DNA from: Aeromicrobium endophyticum
GTDB lineage: Bacteria; Actinomycetota; Actinomycetes; Propionibacteriales; Nocardioidaceae
Direction of reading: 5' to 3'
DNA: 64,000 nucleotides
NCBI RefSeq assembly: GCF_003586285.1
Contig: NZ_QUBR01000003.1
Coordinates: 1-64,000, forward strand
How positions within the stretch are numbered: position 1 is the first letter of the stretch; each line of letters opens with the position of its first letter. Under the pieces are notes generated by a model. It made no database searches, was not told where the DNA came from, and saw nothing but the letters and a program-made list of their open reading frames with translations. A program made the position numbers and the translations under genes. This document shows positions 9,514 through 19,209 of this stretch, piece after piece.

Positions 9514-9786
9514 CTAGGGCACGGTGGGGTCGGACCGCTGAGCTTCCGATGTCGGCGCACCTTCGGTCTTGCGTTGCCTACGATCAATCTGTTTGCGCGT
9601 GGGGTTGTTCCGGAGCCAGATGGCGACGTCGACCGCGACCAGCACGACAGCCGTGACGGCCGTTGCTGCCACCCGATCAAGCCCAGCGACGATCGCGACG
9701 ACCGTGCTTAGCCCGACGATCGCAAAGTAGACACCGATCCGTCCTGCGGTCGATCGGCTTCGAAGGTGATGACTCAATGTCTGCAT
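9514..9786 (-). CDS. Small hypothetical membrane protein, 90 aa
   Basis: I do not recognise it. From the ATG at 9784-9786 the protein has two hydrophobic stretches (about residues 20-36 and 44-60), then a charged tail NNPTRKQIDRRQRK, which suggests two membrane helices with a cytoplasmic C-terminus. A GGAG site lies six bases before this ATG, whereas the longer start at 9822 has none. Codon use is a little less GC-biased than the neighbours. Confidence 0.5.
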   Translation of the reverse strand: MQTLSHHLRSRSTAGRIGVYFAIVGLSTVVAIVAGLDRVAATAVTAVVLVAVDVAIWLRNNPTRKQIDRRQRKTEGAPTSEAQRSDPTVP

Positions 9787-9992
9787 TTTCGCTCCGATCG
9801 TCCCTGGGGGAAAGGCTGCCACGATGACGCTCCTGACGCATCACTGTGCGGTCGCCGGCGGGTCTACCCAAGGGTGTACGTGCCCGACTTGCGCGGTCCC
9901 AGTCCCAGGGCTCGAGCTCGCCATCCTTGACGTGGGATTGGCACTTCCTCGCCGACTCGCGAGGGTGGTGACCACGAGCCGTTGTGGCGTGG

Positions 9993-10011
9993 TTAGGATT
10001 GCCTTGCCTGA
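9993..10011 (+). promoter_or_regulatory. Candidate iron-dependent repressor (DtxR/IdeR) box
   Basis: The 19-mer TTAGGATTGCCTTGCCTGA resembles the DtxR/IdeR consensus TTAGGTTAGGCTAACCTAA, with both outer half-sites largely kept and mismatches in the centre. It lies 70 bases before the siderophore-uptake operon, where iron repression is expected. The call combines resemblance and context. Confidence 0.5.
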
Positions 10012-10080
10012 CCTGGTCGTCGAGCCCTCCCGCCGATGATCGTCCGCCCCTTCGTGCTCCCTGTGAAAGGTTGCTGCCGC

Positions 10081-11010
10081 ATGCGCTCATCGTCGTCCAG
10101 AGGACCTCTGGTCCTTGCGTCCGCCGCCACGATCCTGGGTCTGCTGATGGCCGGCTGTTCGTCCGAGTCGGGGAGCGACGGCTCCTCGGACGCGTCGGGC
10201 ACCCGTGCCGTCGAGCACGCCCGCGGCACCGCGAACGTGCCGGACGAGCCGAAGCGCGTGGTGGTGCTCGAGCCGGTCGAGCTCGACACGGCCGTCGCGC
10301 TGGGCGTCACGCCCGTGGGCGCTGCCGTCGCGAGCAATGTCGCGGGCGTGCCCGGCTACCTGGGCGTCGACGGGATCGAGCCGGTCGGCACCGTGCCGGA
10401 GCCGGACCTCGAGGCCATCGCGGCCCTGAAGCCCGACCTGATCATGGGCACCGAGTCGCGGCACTCCAAGCTCTACCAGCAGCTCGACGCGATCGCCCCC
10501 ACGGTCTTCATGAAGACCCAGGCCGACCCCTGGCAGGACAACGTCCGCCTCATCGGACAGGCGCTCGGACAGGAGGACGAGGCGCAGGACCTCCTCGACG
10601 GCTTCAACGACCGGTGTGCGGAGATCAAGGGCCGGTTCGGTCTCGAGGGGACGACGGCCAACCTGGTCCGCCCCCGGGACGAGACCACGCTGAGCCTCTA
10701 CGGACCTGCCTCGTTCGCCGGCGGTGCCCTGCAGTGCACCGGCATGACCATCCCTGACCGGACGTGGGAGGACGGCCTGCAGGCGGACATCTCGCCCGAG
10801 AACGTCCTCGACGCGAAGGCCGACCACGTGTTCGTCACCACCAACGACGTGGACGACGAGTCGACCGTCCCCGCGGCGATCACCCGCAACGCCGACGAGT
10901 TCCCGTCGGTAACCCTGGTCGACACGAGCTACTGGGTCTCCGGCGTCGGTCCCAAGGGCGGCGAGCTCGTGCTCGACGACATCGAGAAGTTCCTCGAAGC
11001 GCAGCAGTGA
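10081..11010 (+). CDS. Ferric-siderophore ABC transporter, substrate-binding lipoprotein
   Basis: A 309-residue lipoprotein that should capture an iron-siderophore outside the membrane. The signal peptide (residues 1-23) ends in a lipobox LMAGC. The mature part has the class III binding-protein fold: PKRVVVLEPVELDTAVALG at the start, PDLEAIAALKPDLIMG and a long linking helix. The ATG at 10081 has a GAAAGG ribosome site; an upstream in-frame start adds residues that would spoil the signal peptide. Its stop overlaps the GTG of the first permease. It leads a five-gene iron operon. Confidence 0.9.
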   Translation: MRSSSSRGPLVLASAATILGLLMAGCSSESGSDGSSDASGTRAVEHARGTANVPDEPKRVVVLEPVELDTAVALGVTPVGAAVASNVAGVPGYLGVDGIEPVGTVPEPDLEAIAALKPDLIMGTESRHSKLYQQLDAIAPTVFMKTQADPWQDNVRLIGQALGQEDEAQDLLDGFNDRCAEIKGRFGLEGTTANLVRPRDETTLSLYGPASFAGGALQCTGMTIPDRTWEDGLQADISPENVLDAKADHVFVTTNDVDDESTVPAAITRNADEFPSVTLVDTSYWVSGVGPKGGELVLDDIEKFLEAQQ

Positions 11011-12059
11011 CGGTGGTCCAGCCCATGCCCCCGCGTCAGTGGGAGCTCGGGCGGTCGGCGCGCCGGGGCCGGACCCTGCTCGGCGTGACGGGCCTGCTCG
11101 CGCTGCTGGTGCTCGCGGTGGCGCTGTCGCTGATGGTGGGCTCGAACCCGCTGTCCCCGCGGACCGTGCTCGACGTGCTGCAGGGCGGCGGCTCGTCCGA
11201 GGCGCGCTACGTCGTGCGCGAGCTGCGGGTGCCCCGGACGGTCGCCGGCGTGGTCGTGGGCGTCGCGCTGGGGGTCTCGGGCGCCCTGATCCAGGCCTTC
11301 ACCCGCAATCCGCTCGCCGATCCGGGCATCCTGGGGGTCAACGCCGGGGCGGCCTTCGCCGTCACCCTCGGGGTCGCGTTCCTGGGGGTGCGCGACATCT
11401 CGTCGTTCGTGTGGCTGGCGTTCGCCGGCGCGCTCGTCGTCACGGTCGGGGTCTACCTGATCGGATCGTCGGGCCGCGGCGCTGCCGATCCGATCCGCCT
11501 CACGCTCGCCGGTGTGGCCCTGGGGGCGGTGTTCTCAGGCATGACGACGGGCATGACGCTGAGCGATCCCGACGCGTTCGAGCAGATGCGGTCGTGGAAC
11601 GCCGGCTCGCTGCTGGGCCGCGGCTTCGACGTGCTGCTGCCGGTGTCGCCGTTCATCGTCGTCGCCGTGCTGGGCGCGTTCGTCCTCGCGCCGGGCCTGA
11701 ACGCCCTGTCGCTCGGCGAGGACGTCGCCCGGGCGCAGGGGGCGAACGTGGCGGGCCTGCGCATCGGCGTCATCGTCGCGGTGACGGTGCTGGCCGGCGC
11801 GGCAACGGCGCTGGCCGGGCCGATCGCGTTCATCGGGCTGATGGTGCCGCACGTGGCCCGGTGGGTGTTCGGCGTCGACCAGCGGGTCATCGTGACGGTC
11901 TCGGTCGTCCTGGCGCCGGTGGTCGTGCTGCTGTCGGACGTCCTCGGACGCGTGCTGATCGCCCCGGCCGAGATACCGGTGGGCATCGTCACGGCCTTCG
12001 TCGGCGCGCCCGTCCTGATCGTCCTCGCCCGCCGACGGAAGGCCAGCACCCTCTCATGA
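11007..12059 (+). CDS. Ferric-siderophore ABC transporter, FecCD permease 1
   Basis: A 350-residue FecCD-family permease with about nine or ten helices. Family blocks include RVPRTVAGVVVGVALGVSGA, TRNPLADPGILGVNAGAAF and the ATPase-contact loop around PIAFIGLMVPHVARW. The GTG start at 11007 overlaps the stop of the binding protein (GTGA), as does its own stop with the second permease. The two permeases are expected to form a heterodimer. Confidence 0.93.
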   Translation: MTVVQPMPPRQWELGRSARRGRTLLGVTGLLALLVLAVALSLMVGSNPLSPRTVLDVLQGGGSSEARYVVRELRVPRTVAGVVVGVALGVSGALIQAFTRNPLADPGILGVNAGAAFAVTLGVAFLGVRDISSFVWLAFAGALVVTVGVYLIGSSGRGAADPIRLTLAGVALGAVFSGMTTGMTLSDPDAFEQMRSWNAGSLLGRGFDVLLPVSPFIVVAVLGAFVLAPGLNALSLGEDVARAQGANVAGLRIGVIVAVTVLAGAATALAGPIAFIGLMVPHVARWVFGVDQRVIVTVSVVLAPVVVLLSDVLGRVLIAPAEIPVGIVTAFVGAPVLIVLARRRKASTLS

Positions 12060-13120
12060 GCCTGATCCGTGACGTGCCGCCGATCGATGTCGGCTACCGG
12101 TCGTCCGTGCTCCGTGCGGGCCCGTTCGTCGTGTCGCTGCGGCGACGCAGCCTGGTCGTCGCGACCGTCTTCGTCGCGGTGGTCCTGACCCTCGGCGTCG
12201 TGGCGCTGGGGCTCGGCACCTACCCGCTGGCGCCCGACGCCGTCGTCAGGACGCTGCTGGGCGGGGGCACCGAGCTCGACCGCATCGTGGTGTTCGACTG
12301 GCGCCTCGCCAGGACCCTCGCCGCCATCGTGCTCGGCGGGTTCCTCGGCATCGCCGGTGCGGTCTTCCAGACCGTGACCCGCAACCCGCTCGCGAGCCCG
12401 GACATCCTGGGGCTCTCGAACGGCGCCTTCACCGGGATGCTCCTGACCGTCGTGCTCTTCTCGGCGTCGTGGCCGCTCGTCACGGCCGGCGGGGTGGCCG
12501 GCGGGCTCGTCACGGCGGTGGTGATCTGGGCGCTCGCCCACCGAGGCGGCACGCAGGGTTTCCGGCTGATCGTCATCGGCATCGGCGTGGCCGCGATGCT
12601 GTCGTCGGCCAACACGTGGATGCTGCTCGAGGTCGAGCTCGACACCGCCATGTTCGCCTCGGCGTGGGGTGCGGGCACGCTCAACGGGGTGGCCGGCGCG
12701 CCGCTGGCCGGTGCGGTCGCGTGCGGCGTCCCGCTCGTCGCCGTGCTGGTCGTCCTGGCGCCACGGCTGCGGCAGCTCGACCTGGGCGACGACGTCGCGA
12801 CGGCGACGGGGGCGCGTCCCGGACTGGTGCGCGCGCTCTCGCTGCTGGTCGCCGTGGGCCTCGTGTCGGTCTCGACGGCGGTGATCGGGCCGGTCGCCTT
12901 CATCGCGCTGGCCGCGCCGCAGATCGCACGGCGCGTCGCCGGCACCCCATACATCCCGCTGACGGTCTCGGCCCTCGTCGGGGCGTGCCTGCTGCTCGTC
13001 TCCGACCTGGTCGCCCAGCACGTCCTGCCGGTGGCCCTGCCGGCCGGCGTCGTGACCGTGTCGGTCGGAGGCCTCTACCTCGTCGTCACCATCATCCAGG
13101 AGATCCGCCGCCGTGCCTGA
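12056..13120 (+). CDS. Ferric-siderophore ABC transporter, FecCD permease 2
   Basis: A 354-residue second FecCD permease. Diagnostic parts are TRNPLASPDILGLSNGA, QLDLGDDVATATGA and VIGPVAFIALAAPQIARR. The N-terminus (residues 1-35) is longer and cytoplasmic. The ATG at 12056 overlaps the preceding stop, and the gene overlaps the ATPase start by eight bases. Confidence 0.93.
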   Translation: MSLIRDVPPIDVGYRSSVLRAGPFVVSLRRRSLVVATVFVAVVLTLGVVALGLGTYPLAPDAVVRTLLGGGTELDRIVVFDWRLARTLAAIVLGGFLGIAGAVFQTVTRNPLASPDILGLSNGAFTGMLLTVVLFSASWPLVTAGGVAGGLVTAVVIWALAHRGGTQGFRLIVIGIGVAAMLSSANTWMLLEVELDTAMFASAWGAGTLNGVAGAPLAGAVACGVPLVAVLVVLAPRLRQLDLGDDVATATGARPGLVRALSLLVAVGLVSVSTAVIGPVAFIALAAPQIARRVAGTPYIPLTVSALVGACLLLVSDLVAQHVLPVALPAGVVTVSVGGLYLVVTIIQEIRRRA

Positions 13121-13976
13121 GCCCACGCCCCCGACGACCCCACCAGCCCCGACCGCTCCCTCGGAGGGCGTGAGCCGGCTGCGGGCCGACGCCGTCACCC
13201 TCGGCTACGACGACCGTCCGGTCATCGAGGGGCTCACCGCGGCGATCCCCGACGGCTCGTTCACCGTGATCATCGGCCCCAACGCCTGCGGCAAGTCGAC
13301 GCTCCTGCGCGGCCTCTCCCGCCTGCTCAAGCCCGGAGCGGGGCAGGTCGTGCTGGACGGCACGGAGATCAGGAGCCTGCCCGCCAAGGACGTCGCCCGC
13401 CGCCTCGGCCTGCTCCCGCAGTCGGCGATCGCGCCGGACGGCATCACGGTCGCCGATCTCGTGGCCCGCGGTCGCTACCCCCACCAGGGTCTGCTGCGGC
13501 AGTGGTCGACGGTCGACGAGCAGGCGGTCGCCGACGCGCTCGACGCGACCGGCACCCGCGGGCTGGCACCGCGCCGGGTCGACGAGCTGTCGGGCGGGCA
13601 GCGGCAGCGCGTCTGGGTCGCGATGGTGCTCGCCCAGCAGACCGACCTGCTGCTGCTCGACGAGCCGACCACCTTCCTCGACATCGCGCACCAGGTCGAG
13701 CTGATGGAGCTCTTCGCGCACCTGAACCGCACCGGGCGCACGATCGTCGCGGTGCTGCACGACCTCAACCACGCCGCGCGGTACGCCGACCACATCATCG
13801 CGATGCGCGACGGCCGCATCGTGGCCTCGGGTGCCCCGTCGGAGGTCGTCACCAGCTCCCGGGTCGAGGAGGTCTTCGACCTGCCCAACATCGTGATCGA
13901 GGACCCCGTCACGGGAGGGCCCCTCGTCGTGCCGCGCGGCGCACCCGTGACGGCCACCTCCGGGGCTCGACCGTGA
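13113..13976 (+). CDS. Ferric-siderophore ABC transporter, ATP-binding protein
   Basis: A 287-residue FepC/FhuC-type ATPase. It has Walker A GPNACGKST (about residue 52), the signature LSGGQRQR, Walker B LLLLDEPTTFLD and the switch histidine in VLHDLNHA. The proline-rich first 20 residues are unusual but precede a normal fold. The GTG at 13113 lies inside the end of permease 2. Its own stop overlaps the start of the siderophore-interacting protein. Confidence 0.95.
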   Translation: MPEPTPPTTPPAPTAPSEGVSRLRADAVTLGYDDRPVIEGLTAAIPDGSFTVIIGPNACGKSTLLRGLSRLLKPGAGQVVLDGTEIRSLPAKDVARRLGLLPQSAIAPDGITVADLVARGRYPHQGLLRQWSTVDEQAVADALDATGTRGLAPRRVDELSGGQRQRVWVAMVLAQQTDLLLLDEPTTFLDIAHQVELMELFAHLNRTGRTIVAVLHDLNHAARYADHIIAMRDGRIVASGAPSEVVTSSRVEEVFDLPNIVIEDPVTGGPLVVPRGAPVTATSGARP

Positions 13977-14833
13977 CCCCGCCTCCGGCGCAGGGACGGC
14001 CGTGGGAGTACAGCGCCTTCCCGGTCCGGGTCGCGCGCAAGGAGCAGCTCTCGCCGGGGTTCGTCCGCGTCACGCTCGCGGGGCCCGCGCTGCGCGACTT
14101 CGCGCCGTGGGGGCTGGACCAGCGCATCAAGCTCGTGCTGCCCATGGCAGACGGCTCCACGCCCGAGTTCGGCCTGCTGCAGCAGCCGACCCCCCACCCG
14201 AAGGTCTGGTACGCCCGCTGGAAGGCGCTTCCCGAGCACCGTCGCAACCCGCTGCGCACCTACACCCCGTCCGCGATCCGCCCCGAGGCCGCCGAGGTCG
14301 ACGTCGACCTGTTCATCCACCAACCGGCGGGCCCCGCCTCGACGTGGGCGCTCACCTGCGCTCCCGGTGACGAGCTGGTCATCACCGGGCCCGACGTCCG
14401 CGCGGGATATACGGGATACGGCATCGCCTACACGCCGCCGTCGCCGCCCACGCGGTTGCTGCTCGTCGGCGACGAGTCGGCCCTGCCCGCGATCGGCAAC
14501 ATCCTCGCGGCACGACCCGCCGGGACCCCGGCCGACGTGCTGATCGAGCTCGCCGACCCCGCCGACGACATCCTCACGGCGACCGCCGACGCCCGCATTC
14601 ACCTCGTCGAGCCGGACTCCGCCGGGGCGAGCGGGCTCGAGGCCGCGGTCGAGCGCTGGGCCACCGATCACGGGCGCGACGTCGTGGACGATCCGGGCGC
14701 GTACGTCTGGATCGCCGGGGAGTCGGGCACCACCACCCGCGTCCGTGCGCACCTGGTCGACCGGCTCGGGGTCGACAAGCGCCGCGTGGCGTTCCTCGGC
14801 TACTGGAGGCTCGGCGGACCGCTGGTCGGGTAG
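13973..14833 (+). CDS. Siderophore-interacting protein (ferric-siderophore reductase)
   Basis: A 286-residue cytosolic flavoprotein of the SIP family (ViuB-like) that should release iron by reducing the ferric siderophore. It has the FAD-binding N-terminal barrel with RTYTPSAIR, then LLVGDESALPAIGNIL and the C-terminal VWIAGESGTTTRVRAHL and GYWRLG typical of the family. The GTG start overlaps the ATPase stop. The operon thus covers capture, import and iron release, but no siderophore biosynthesis genes are in the window. Confidence 0.92.
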   Translation: MTPPPAQGRPWEYSAFPVRVARKEQLSPGFVRVTLAGPALRDFAPWGLDQRIKLVLPMADGSTPEFGLLQQPTPHPKVWYARWKALPEHRRNPLRTYTPSAIRPEAAEVDVDLFIHQPAGPASTWALTCAPGDELVITGPDVRAGYTGYGIAYTPPSPPTRLLLVGDESALPAIGNILAARPAGTPADVLIELADPADDILTATADARIHLVEPDSAGASGLEAAVERWATDHGRDVVDDPGAYVWIAGESGTTTRVRAHLVDRLGVDKRRVAFLGYWRLGGPLVG

Positions 14834-14891
14834 TCGGCCGGAGAACCCGCCGGCAGCCCTCACGCTCACCGCCTGTCACGCTCACCGCCCC

Positions 14892-16061
14892 TCACGTGCG
14901 CAGCGCCTCGGTGGGCGAGAGTCGGGCGGCGAGCATCGCGGGGTAGAGCCCTGCGAGCGCGCCGATCGCCATGGCTCCGACGAAGCCACCGGCCATCGCG
15001 ACCACGGGGATGACCGGTGGCCAGCCCTGCAGCGCGGCGAAGCCGGCGGTCCCGAGACACCCGAGCAGCAGCCCGGCCGCGCCGCCGAGGGTGGACAGGG
15101 CGATCGCCTCGGTGACGAACTGGAGCCGGATGTCGAGCCGCGTGGCGCCCAGCGCCTGCCGCATGCCGATCTCGCGGCGGCGCTCCATCACGCTGACGAT
15201 CATCGTGTTGGCGACGCCGATGCCACCGACCACCAGCGCGACCGCGGCCAGGCCGAGGAACAGGGCCGAGAACGTCCCTTGCGTCGCCCGCTTGGCCGCC
15301 AGCGCGTCCGAAGGTCGCGAGACGCTGATCATGCCGGCCAGCTCGGGCTCGAGCGTCGCCGGCAGCACGGCGCTGACGGCCTCCACCTGCGACTCCTCCG
15401 CGCGCAGGTAGACGACGGTGGGGTGCCCGTCCAGACCGAGGGACGCCTGGGCCGTCGACCAGTCGACGAGCGCCGCCTGGTCGAGCTCGGGGGCCAGCGG
15501 CGTCGGTGCCAGGACGCCGACGACCGTGAGCCAGGTGGAGCCCACCAGGACGCGCACGGGACGGGTGGGGTCGACGTGCGTGATGCCGAGCCACTCGGCG
15601 GCGCTGCTGCCCAGCACGACCGTCGGCAGCCCCGCGGGGGCCAGGAACGTCCCCGAGGCGACCGTGCCGCGCACGACCTCGACGAGGTCGGGCGTGGCCG
15701 CCAGCGCCACGATGCCGACCGTCTGGTTGGGATCGGCCAGATCAGTGCGCAGCACCCGCGCGCCCAGGTTCGCGACCGCCGAGGCGTCCTTGACCGGCCC
15801 GATGCGCCGCACCATGGCAGCAGCGTCGACCGGCAGTTTCGGAGGGTCGTCCGTGGCCGACGAGGCCTGGGCGACCAGGACGTCGGTGCCGAGGGCCGTC
15901 AGGCGGCGGTCGAGGTCGGCCTGCCCGCTGGCCGGGATGCCGGTCACGAGTGCGAGCGTCGCGATGCCGAGCGCGATGCCGGTCGCGCTCATGACGGCAC
16001 GGCCCGGTCGCCGGGTCACCCCGAGCCAGCCCAGGGCGATGGCGTCGACGAGGCGCCTCAT
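14892..16061 (-). CDS. ABC transporter permease, MacB/FtsX type
   Basis: A 389-residue permease with the MacB topology: one helix near residues 20-42, a large extracytoplasmic domain (about 45-265), then three helices near 270-385. The [28 protein letters not shown] block (quoted in overlapping parts) marks the FtsX domain. It overlaps the ATPase gene by four bases. Last gene of an efflux operon that also encodes a lipoprotein, an adaptor and an ATPase. Confidence 0.9.
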   Translation of the reverse strand: MRRLVDAIALGWLGVTRRPGRAVMSATGIALGIATLALVTGIPASGQADLDRRLTALGTDVLVAQASSATDDPPKLPVDAAAMVRRIGPVKDASAVANLGARVLRTDLADPNQTVGIVALAATPDLVEVVRGTVASGTFLAPAGLPTVVLGSSAAEWLGITHVDPTRPVRVLVGSTWLTVVGVLAPTPLAPELDQAALVDWSTAQASLGLDGHPTVVYLRAEESQVEAVSAVLPATLEPELAGMISVSRPSDALAAKRATQGTFSALFLGLAAVALVVGGIGVANTMIVSVMERRREIGMRQALGATRLDIRLQFVTEAIALSTLGGAAGLLLGCLGTAGFAALQGWPPVIPVVAMAGGFVGAMAIGALAGLYPAMLAARLSPTEALRT

Positions 16062-16717
16062 GCGCTCAGCCGTCCGTCGCAGATCTCGATGCAGCGCGAG
16101 AACGTCGCGGCGATCGCGGCGTCGTGGGTGATGAGCGCGATCGTGGTGCCGTCGGCGTTCAGCTCGCCGAACAGCTCGAGCACCGAGCGGCCGGTCCGCT
16201 GGTCGAGCGCTCCCGTCGGCTCGTCGGCCAGCAGCAGCGACGGCCGGTTCACGACCGCGCGGGCGATGCCGACGCGCTGCCGCTCCCCGCCCGAGAGCTC
16301 CTGCGGGCGGTGGGTGGCACGAGCGGCGAGCCCCACCCGGGCCAGCGCCTCGGCGGCCAGCGGGCGTCGCTCCCGCCGGGGGGTGCCGGTGTAGACCAGG
16401 CCCGTCGCGACGTTCTCGAGGGCCGTCAGGCGATCGTCGAGGTGCGCCTGCTGGAAGACGAAGCCGAGGTCGTGCGCGCGCAGCCGGCTGACGGCGGCAT
16501 CGACCATCGACGTCGTCTCGTGCCCCGCGACGTGCACCGTGCCGGTGGTGGGACGGTCGAGCGTGCCCATGAGGTGCAGCAGCGTCGACTTGCCGGAGCC
16601 CGACGGGCCGATGATGGCCAGGTCGTCGCCGGCCTCGATGCGCAGGTCGACGTCGCGCAGCGCGTGGACCCCGCCGGGGTACTCCTTGCCCACGCCCTCG
16701 AGCAGCAGCACGCTCAT
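16058..16717 (-). CDS. ABC transporter ATP-binding protein, MacB/LolD type
   Basis: A 219-residue ATPase with Walker [10 protein letters not shown], signature [14 protein letters not shown] and Walker [13 protein letters not shown], the DEPTGALD form being typical of MacB/LolD-type systems. It should power the adjacent FtsX permease in exporting or extracting a substrate at the membrane. The ATG at 16717 overlaps the adaptor stop. Confidence 0.94.
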   Translation of the reverse strand: MSVLLLEGVGKEYPGGVHALRDVDLRIEAGDDLAIIGPSGSGKSTLLHLMGTLDRPTTGTVHVAGHETTSMVDAAVSRLRAHDLGFVFQQAHLDDRLTALENVATGLVYTGTPRRERRPLAAEALARVGLAARATHRPQELSGGERQRVGIARAVVNRPSLLLADEPTGALDQRTGRSVLELFGELNADGTTIALITHDAAIAATFSRCIEICDGRLSA

Positions 16718-17826
16718 CGCGCGACCACGACCTTCGCGCCCTGCTCGATGCCGGTCACCTCGACGTCGCCGTCGGCCACGAGGCCGAGGGTCACCGGCAC
16801 CAGCGCTCCGCCGGGGCGCTCGAGCGCGTAGCCGCCGCCGGCGAGCGCCAGCAGCGCGCTGGCCGGCACGTGCAGGACGTCGCGGCGGGCCGCGATCACG
16901 AGCACGCCGGTGACGGGGGCGGCCGGTCCCAGGTCGGCCGTGCCGCGGGCGCGCACCGTGATCGGCGCGGAGACCGGTGCCCCCGACTGAGGATCCTCGA
17001 CGGGCGAGCCGACGGCCGTCACGCGCGTCCGCACGGTCGTGCCGTCGGCGAGCGTCACCTCGACGGGACGTCCCACGGCGACCTCGACGCCCTGGGGGGC
17101 GTCGAGCGTCACCACCGACCGGGTGCTCGTCACGGTCAGGACGTCCGCGGCCGCCGGGCTGCCGACCGTCGCCGTCACGCCGGCCACCCGCAGCGTGCCG
17201 CGGCTGACCACGACGGTGTCGGGCCCGAGCACGCCGGTGCGCTCGCCGTCGTGATCGGCCTGCCACCGCTCGACCGCGGAGACCAGCGCCCCCGAGTAGA
17301 CGGCACCGTCGGTCGGACCGCCGTAGTAGCCGAGGGCAGCCAAGTTCGTGGCCACCAGGTCGACGTCGTTGCCGCGCAGCGGACCGTCGGGGGATGGGTC
17401 GCCCCCCGAACCGACGTCGCCGTCCTTGTCGTGCGCGTCGCCCGAGGGCTTCTTCTCGTCGGATGACGTCGGTGGTGCCTGCGGGGGAGCGAGCTGGCGG
17501 TAGAGCGGCAGCGTGCCGTGGAACAGGGCGACGGGCTGGTCGTCCACGCGGTACAGCTGCTCGCCGCGCGCGACGGTGTCGCCAGGCGACGGCAGCCACG
17601 TGACGATGCCCTCGCCCGATCCGGTGATGGTGCGGGGGACGCTGTGGCCGACCCGGCCCGTCAGCCGCTGCTCCTGCCGGATCGTCCCCTTCTCGACCGT
17701 GACGGTGGGTCGTGCGGCGGTGCGCTTCTCGGCACGGTCGGGCCCGCGGTCGGACACGGCCCAGGCCGTCCCGCCGACGACCGTGACCGTGGCGGCCAGC
17801 GCGGCGACCCACACACGCGTGTTCAC
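16714..17826 (-). CDS. Efflux adaptor with peptidoglycan-binding domain
   Basis: A 370-residue membrane-anchored protein with an N-terminal helix (residues 6-24). It is followed by a lipoyl/barrel-like adaptor part ([19 protein letters not shown]), a charged linker, a PG_binding_1-like segment ([36 protein letters not shown]) and C-terminal beta domains. This arrangement is common for actinobacterial MacA-like partners of MacB transporters. The GTG start at 17826 overlaps the upstream lipoprotein stop. Confidence 0.85.
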   Translation of the reverse strand: MNTRVWVAALAATVTVVGGTAWAVSDRGPDRAEKRTAARPTVTVEKGTIRQEQRLTGRVGHSVPRTITGSGEGIVTWLPSPGDTVARGEQLYRVDDQPVALFHGTLPLYRQLAPPQAPPTSSDEKKPSGDAHDKDGDVGSGGDPSPDGPLRGNDVDLVATNLAALGYYGGPTDGAVYSGALVSAVERWQADHDGERTGVLGPDTVVVSRGTLRVAGVTATVGSPAAADVLTVTSTRSVVTLDAPQGVEVAVGRPVEVTLADGTTVRTRVTAVGSPVEDPQSGAPVSAPITVRARGTADLGPAAPVTGVLVIAARRDVLHVPASALLALAGGGYALERPGGALVPVTLGLVADGDVEVTGIEQGAKVVVAR

Positions 17827-18452
17827 CGCTGGAACGAGGAGAGCAGGCAGCTCTTCTCGAGCTGGGAGGTGTCGTCCGGGACGGAGCGCCCTTCCTGGTA
17901 CGTCCAGTCGAGGTTGTCGTCGTTGAGCAGCGTGACGTGCAGGCCGCCGTCGGCGAGGCACGCGACGTAGGCCAGCGACTGGTCGTGGAAGCGTGGATTG
18001 CTGCCGGACTCCAGCTCCACGGGCATGACGGGCAGCTTCGACAGGCAGGCCGCGCTTGCCGACGCGGGCACGGGGTCGCCGACGAACGGGCCGACGGGCT
18101 TGCCGTCCGCGCCCTCGCCGGCCGCCGCCGCCACGGAGCCGCTGTCGCCGCCGCGTCCGCCGTCGCCGGGCTTGATCTCGGGTGCCCCGTGGTCGATCAG
18201 GCACTGGCTGTAGGCCGACTGGATCGCCGTGCGGCGCTGGTCGGTGTCGTCGAGCCGGAACTGCGGACGTCCCTTCGTGGGGCCGGAGTCGTCGGACGGA
18301 CCGTCGGAGGTGGCCGGCCGGTCCGTGGCCTGGGCCTGCGACGAGGCGGCCGGGTCGGGGACGTCGGCGACCCGAGCGGCGTCGGATCCAGACGAGCAGG
18401 CGGTCAGCAGGGCAGTCGCGGCGAGGGCCGCGCACAGGTGGATGAGCTTCAT
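17823..18452 (-). CDS. Cysteine-containing lipoprotein linked to ABC efflux operon
   Basis: A 209-residue predicted lipoprotein with a signal peptide ending LLTAC. The mature part has a Ser/Asp/Pro-rich linker and two segments of the form A-x-x-x-C-L followed by a distal cysteine: [11 protein letters not shown] ... AACLSKL, and [11 protein letters not shown] ... [10 protein letters not shown] similar C-L-x-x-x-G ... C segment occurs in the sensor domain of the divergent histidine kinase. The start at 18452 gives a clean signal peptide; an ATG seven codons upstream does not. Function unknown; probably a substrate- or signal-binding subunit. Confidence 0.75.
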   Translation of the reverse strand: MKLIHLCAALAATALLTACSSGSDAARVADVPDPAASSQAQATDRPATSDGPSDDSGPTKGRPQFRLDDTDQRRTAIQSAYSQCLIDHGAPEIKPGDGGRGGDSGSVAAAAGEGADGKPVGPFVGDPVPASASAACLSKLPVMPVELESGSNPRFHDQSLAYVACLADGGLHVTLLNDDNLDWTYQEGRSVPDDTSQLEKSCLLSSFQR

Positions 18453-18519
18453 GGTCCCGAGGCTGTCGGGCAACTGTCAGGAACCTGTCAGGACAGTGTT
18501 CGCTGCCGGTCAGCGAACC

Positions 18520-18525
18520 TAGACT
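18520..18525 (+). promoter_or_regulatory. -10 box of a leaderless promoter for the two-component system
   Basis: TAGACT ends six bases before the GTG at 18532 and there is no ribosome site. It lies in the 79-bp divergent region shared with the efflux operon. Confidence 0.5.
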
Positions 18526-18531
18526 GGGCGC

Positions 18532-19209
18532 GTGTCGAGGATCCTGGTCGCCGAGGACGATCCCAAGCAGGCCGAGCTGATCCGGCGCTACGCTGTTGCC
18601 GAGGGGCACGTCGTCACCGTCGTCGGCGACGGCCGTGCCGCGGTCGACGAGGTGCGCCGGCACACCCCCGACCTGCTGGTGCTCGACGTCATGATGCCGC
18701 GGCTCGACGGCCTGGACGTCTGCCGGATCCTGCGCGGCTCGCCGGGTCTCGCGGACCTGCCGATCCTCGTGCTCACGGCGCGACGCGGCGAGGACGACCT
18801 GCTGACGGGGCTCGACCTCGGAGCCGACGACTACCTCACCAAGCCATACTCGCCGCGCGAGCTGATGGCCCGGTCGCGGGCGCTCCTGCGCCGTTCGCGG
18901 GTGTCGCCGGCCACGGCGTCGCGTCCGCTGACGGTCGGGGCCCTGACGATCACCCCGGCCACGCGGTCGGTCGTGTTCCGCGGCCTCGACGTCGAGTGCA
19001 CCCCGGGCGAGTTCGCGCTGCTCGAGACGCTGGCGGGCGAGGCCGAGAGGGTCTTCACCCGCGACCAGCTGCTGCGGGCCGTCCACGGGCTCGACGCCTA
19101 CGTGTCGCGGCGGACGGTCGACGTGCACGTCGCCAACCTGCGCAAGAAGCTCGACCCGAGCCTGATCCGCACCGCGTACGGCGTGGGCTACTCGATGTCG
19201 GTCCTGTGA
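18532..19209 (+). CDS. OmpR/PhoB-family response regulator
   Basis: A 225-residue DNA-binding regulator. The receiver domain (1-118) has the acidic pocket AEDD, phosphorylation site Asp52 in LVLDVMMPRLDG and Lys104 in LTKPY. The winged-helix domain (about 130-222) ends with RTVDVHVANLRKKL and RTAYGVGYSM. It overlaps the kinase gene (GTGA). Divergence from the efflux operon suggests that operon is its target. Confidence 0.94.
   Translation: MSRILVAEDDPKQAELIRRYAVAEGHVVTVVGDGRAAVDEVRRHTPDLLVLDVMMPRLDGLDVCRILRGSPGLADLPILVLTARRGEDDLLTGLDLGADDYLTKPYSPRELMARSRALLRRSRVSPATASRPLTVGALTITPATRSVVFRGLDVECTPGEFALLETLAGEAERVFTRDQLLRAVHGLDAYVSRRTVDVHVANLRKKLDPSLIRTAYGVGYSMSVL

Noticed and set aside
16714-19128. 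Minus-strand frame extending the adaptor gene upstream through the response regulator
   Set aside because: The part beyond 17826 is antisense to the response regulator and lipoprotein genes and resembles no protein. The adaptor starts at the GTG at 17826.
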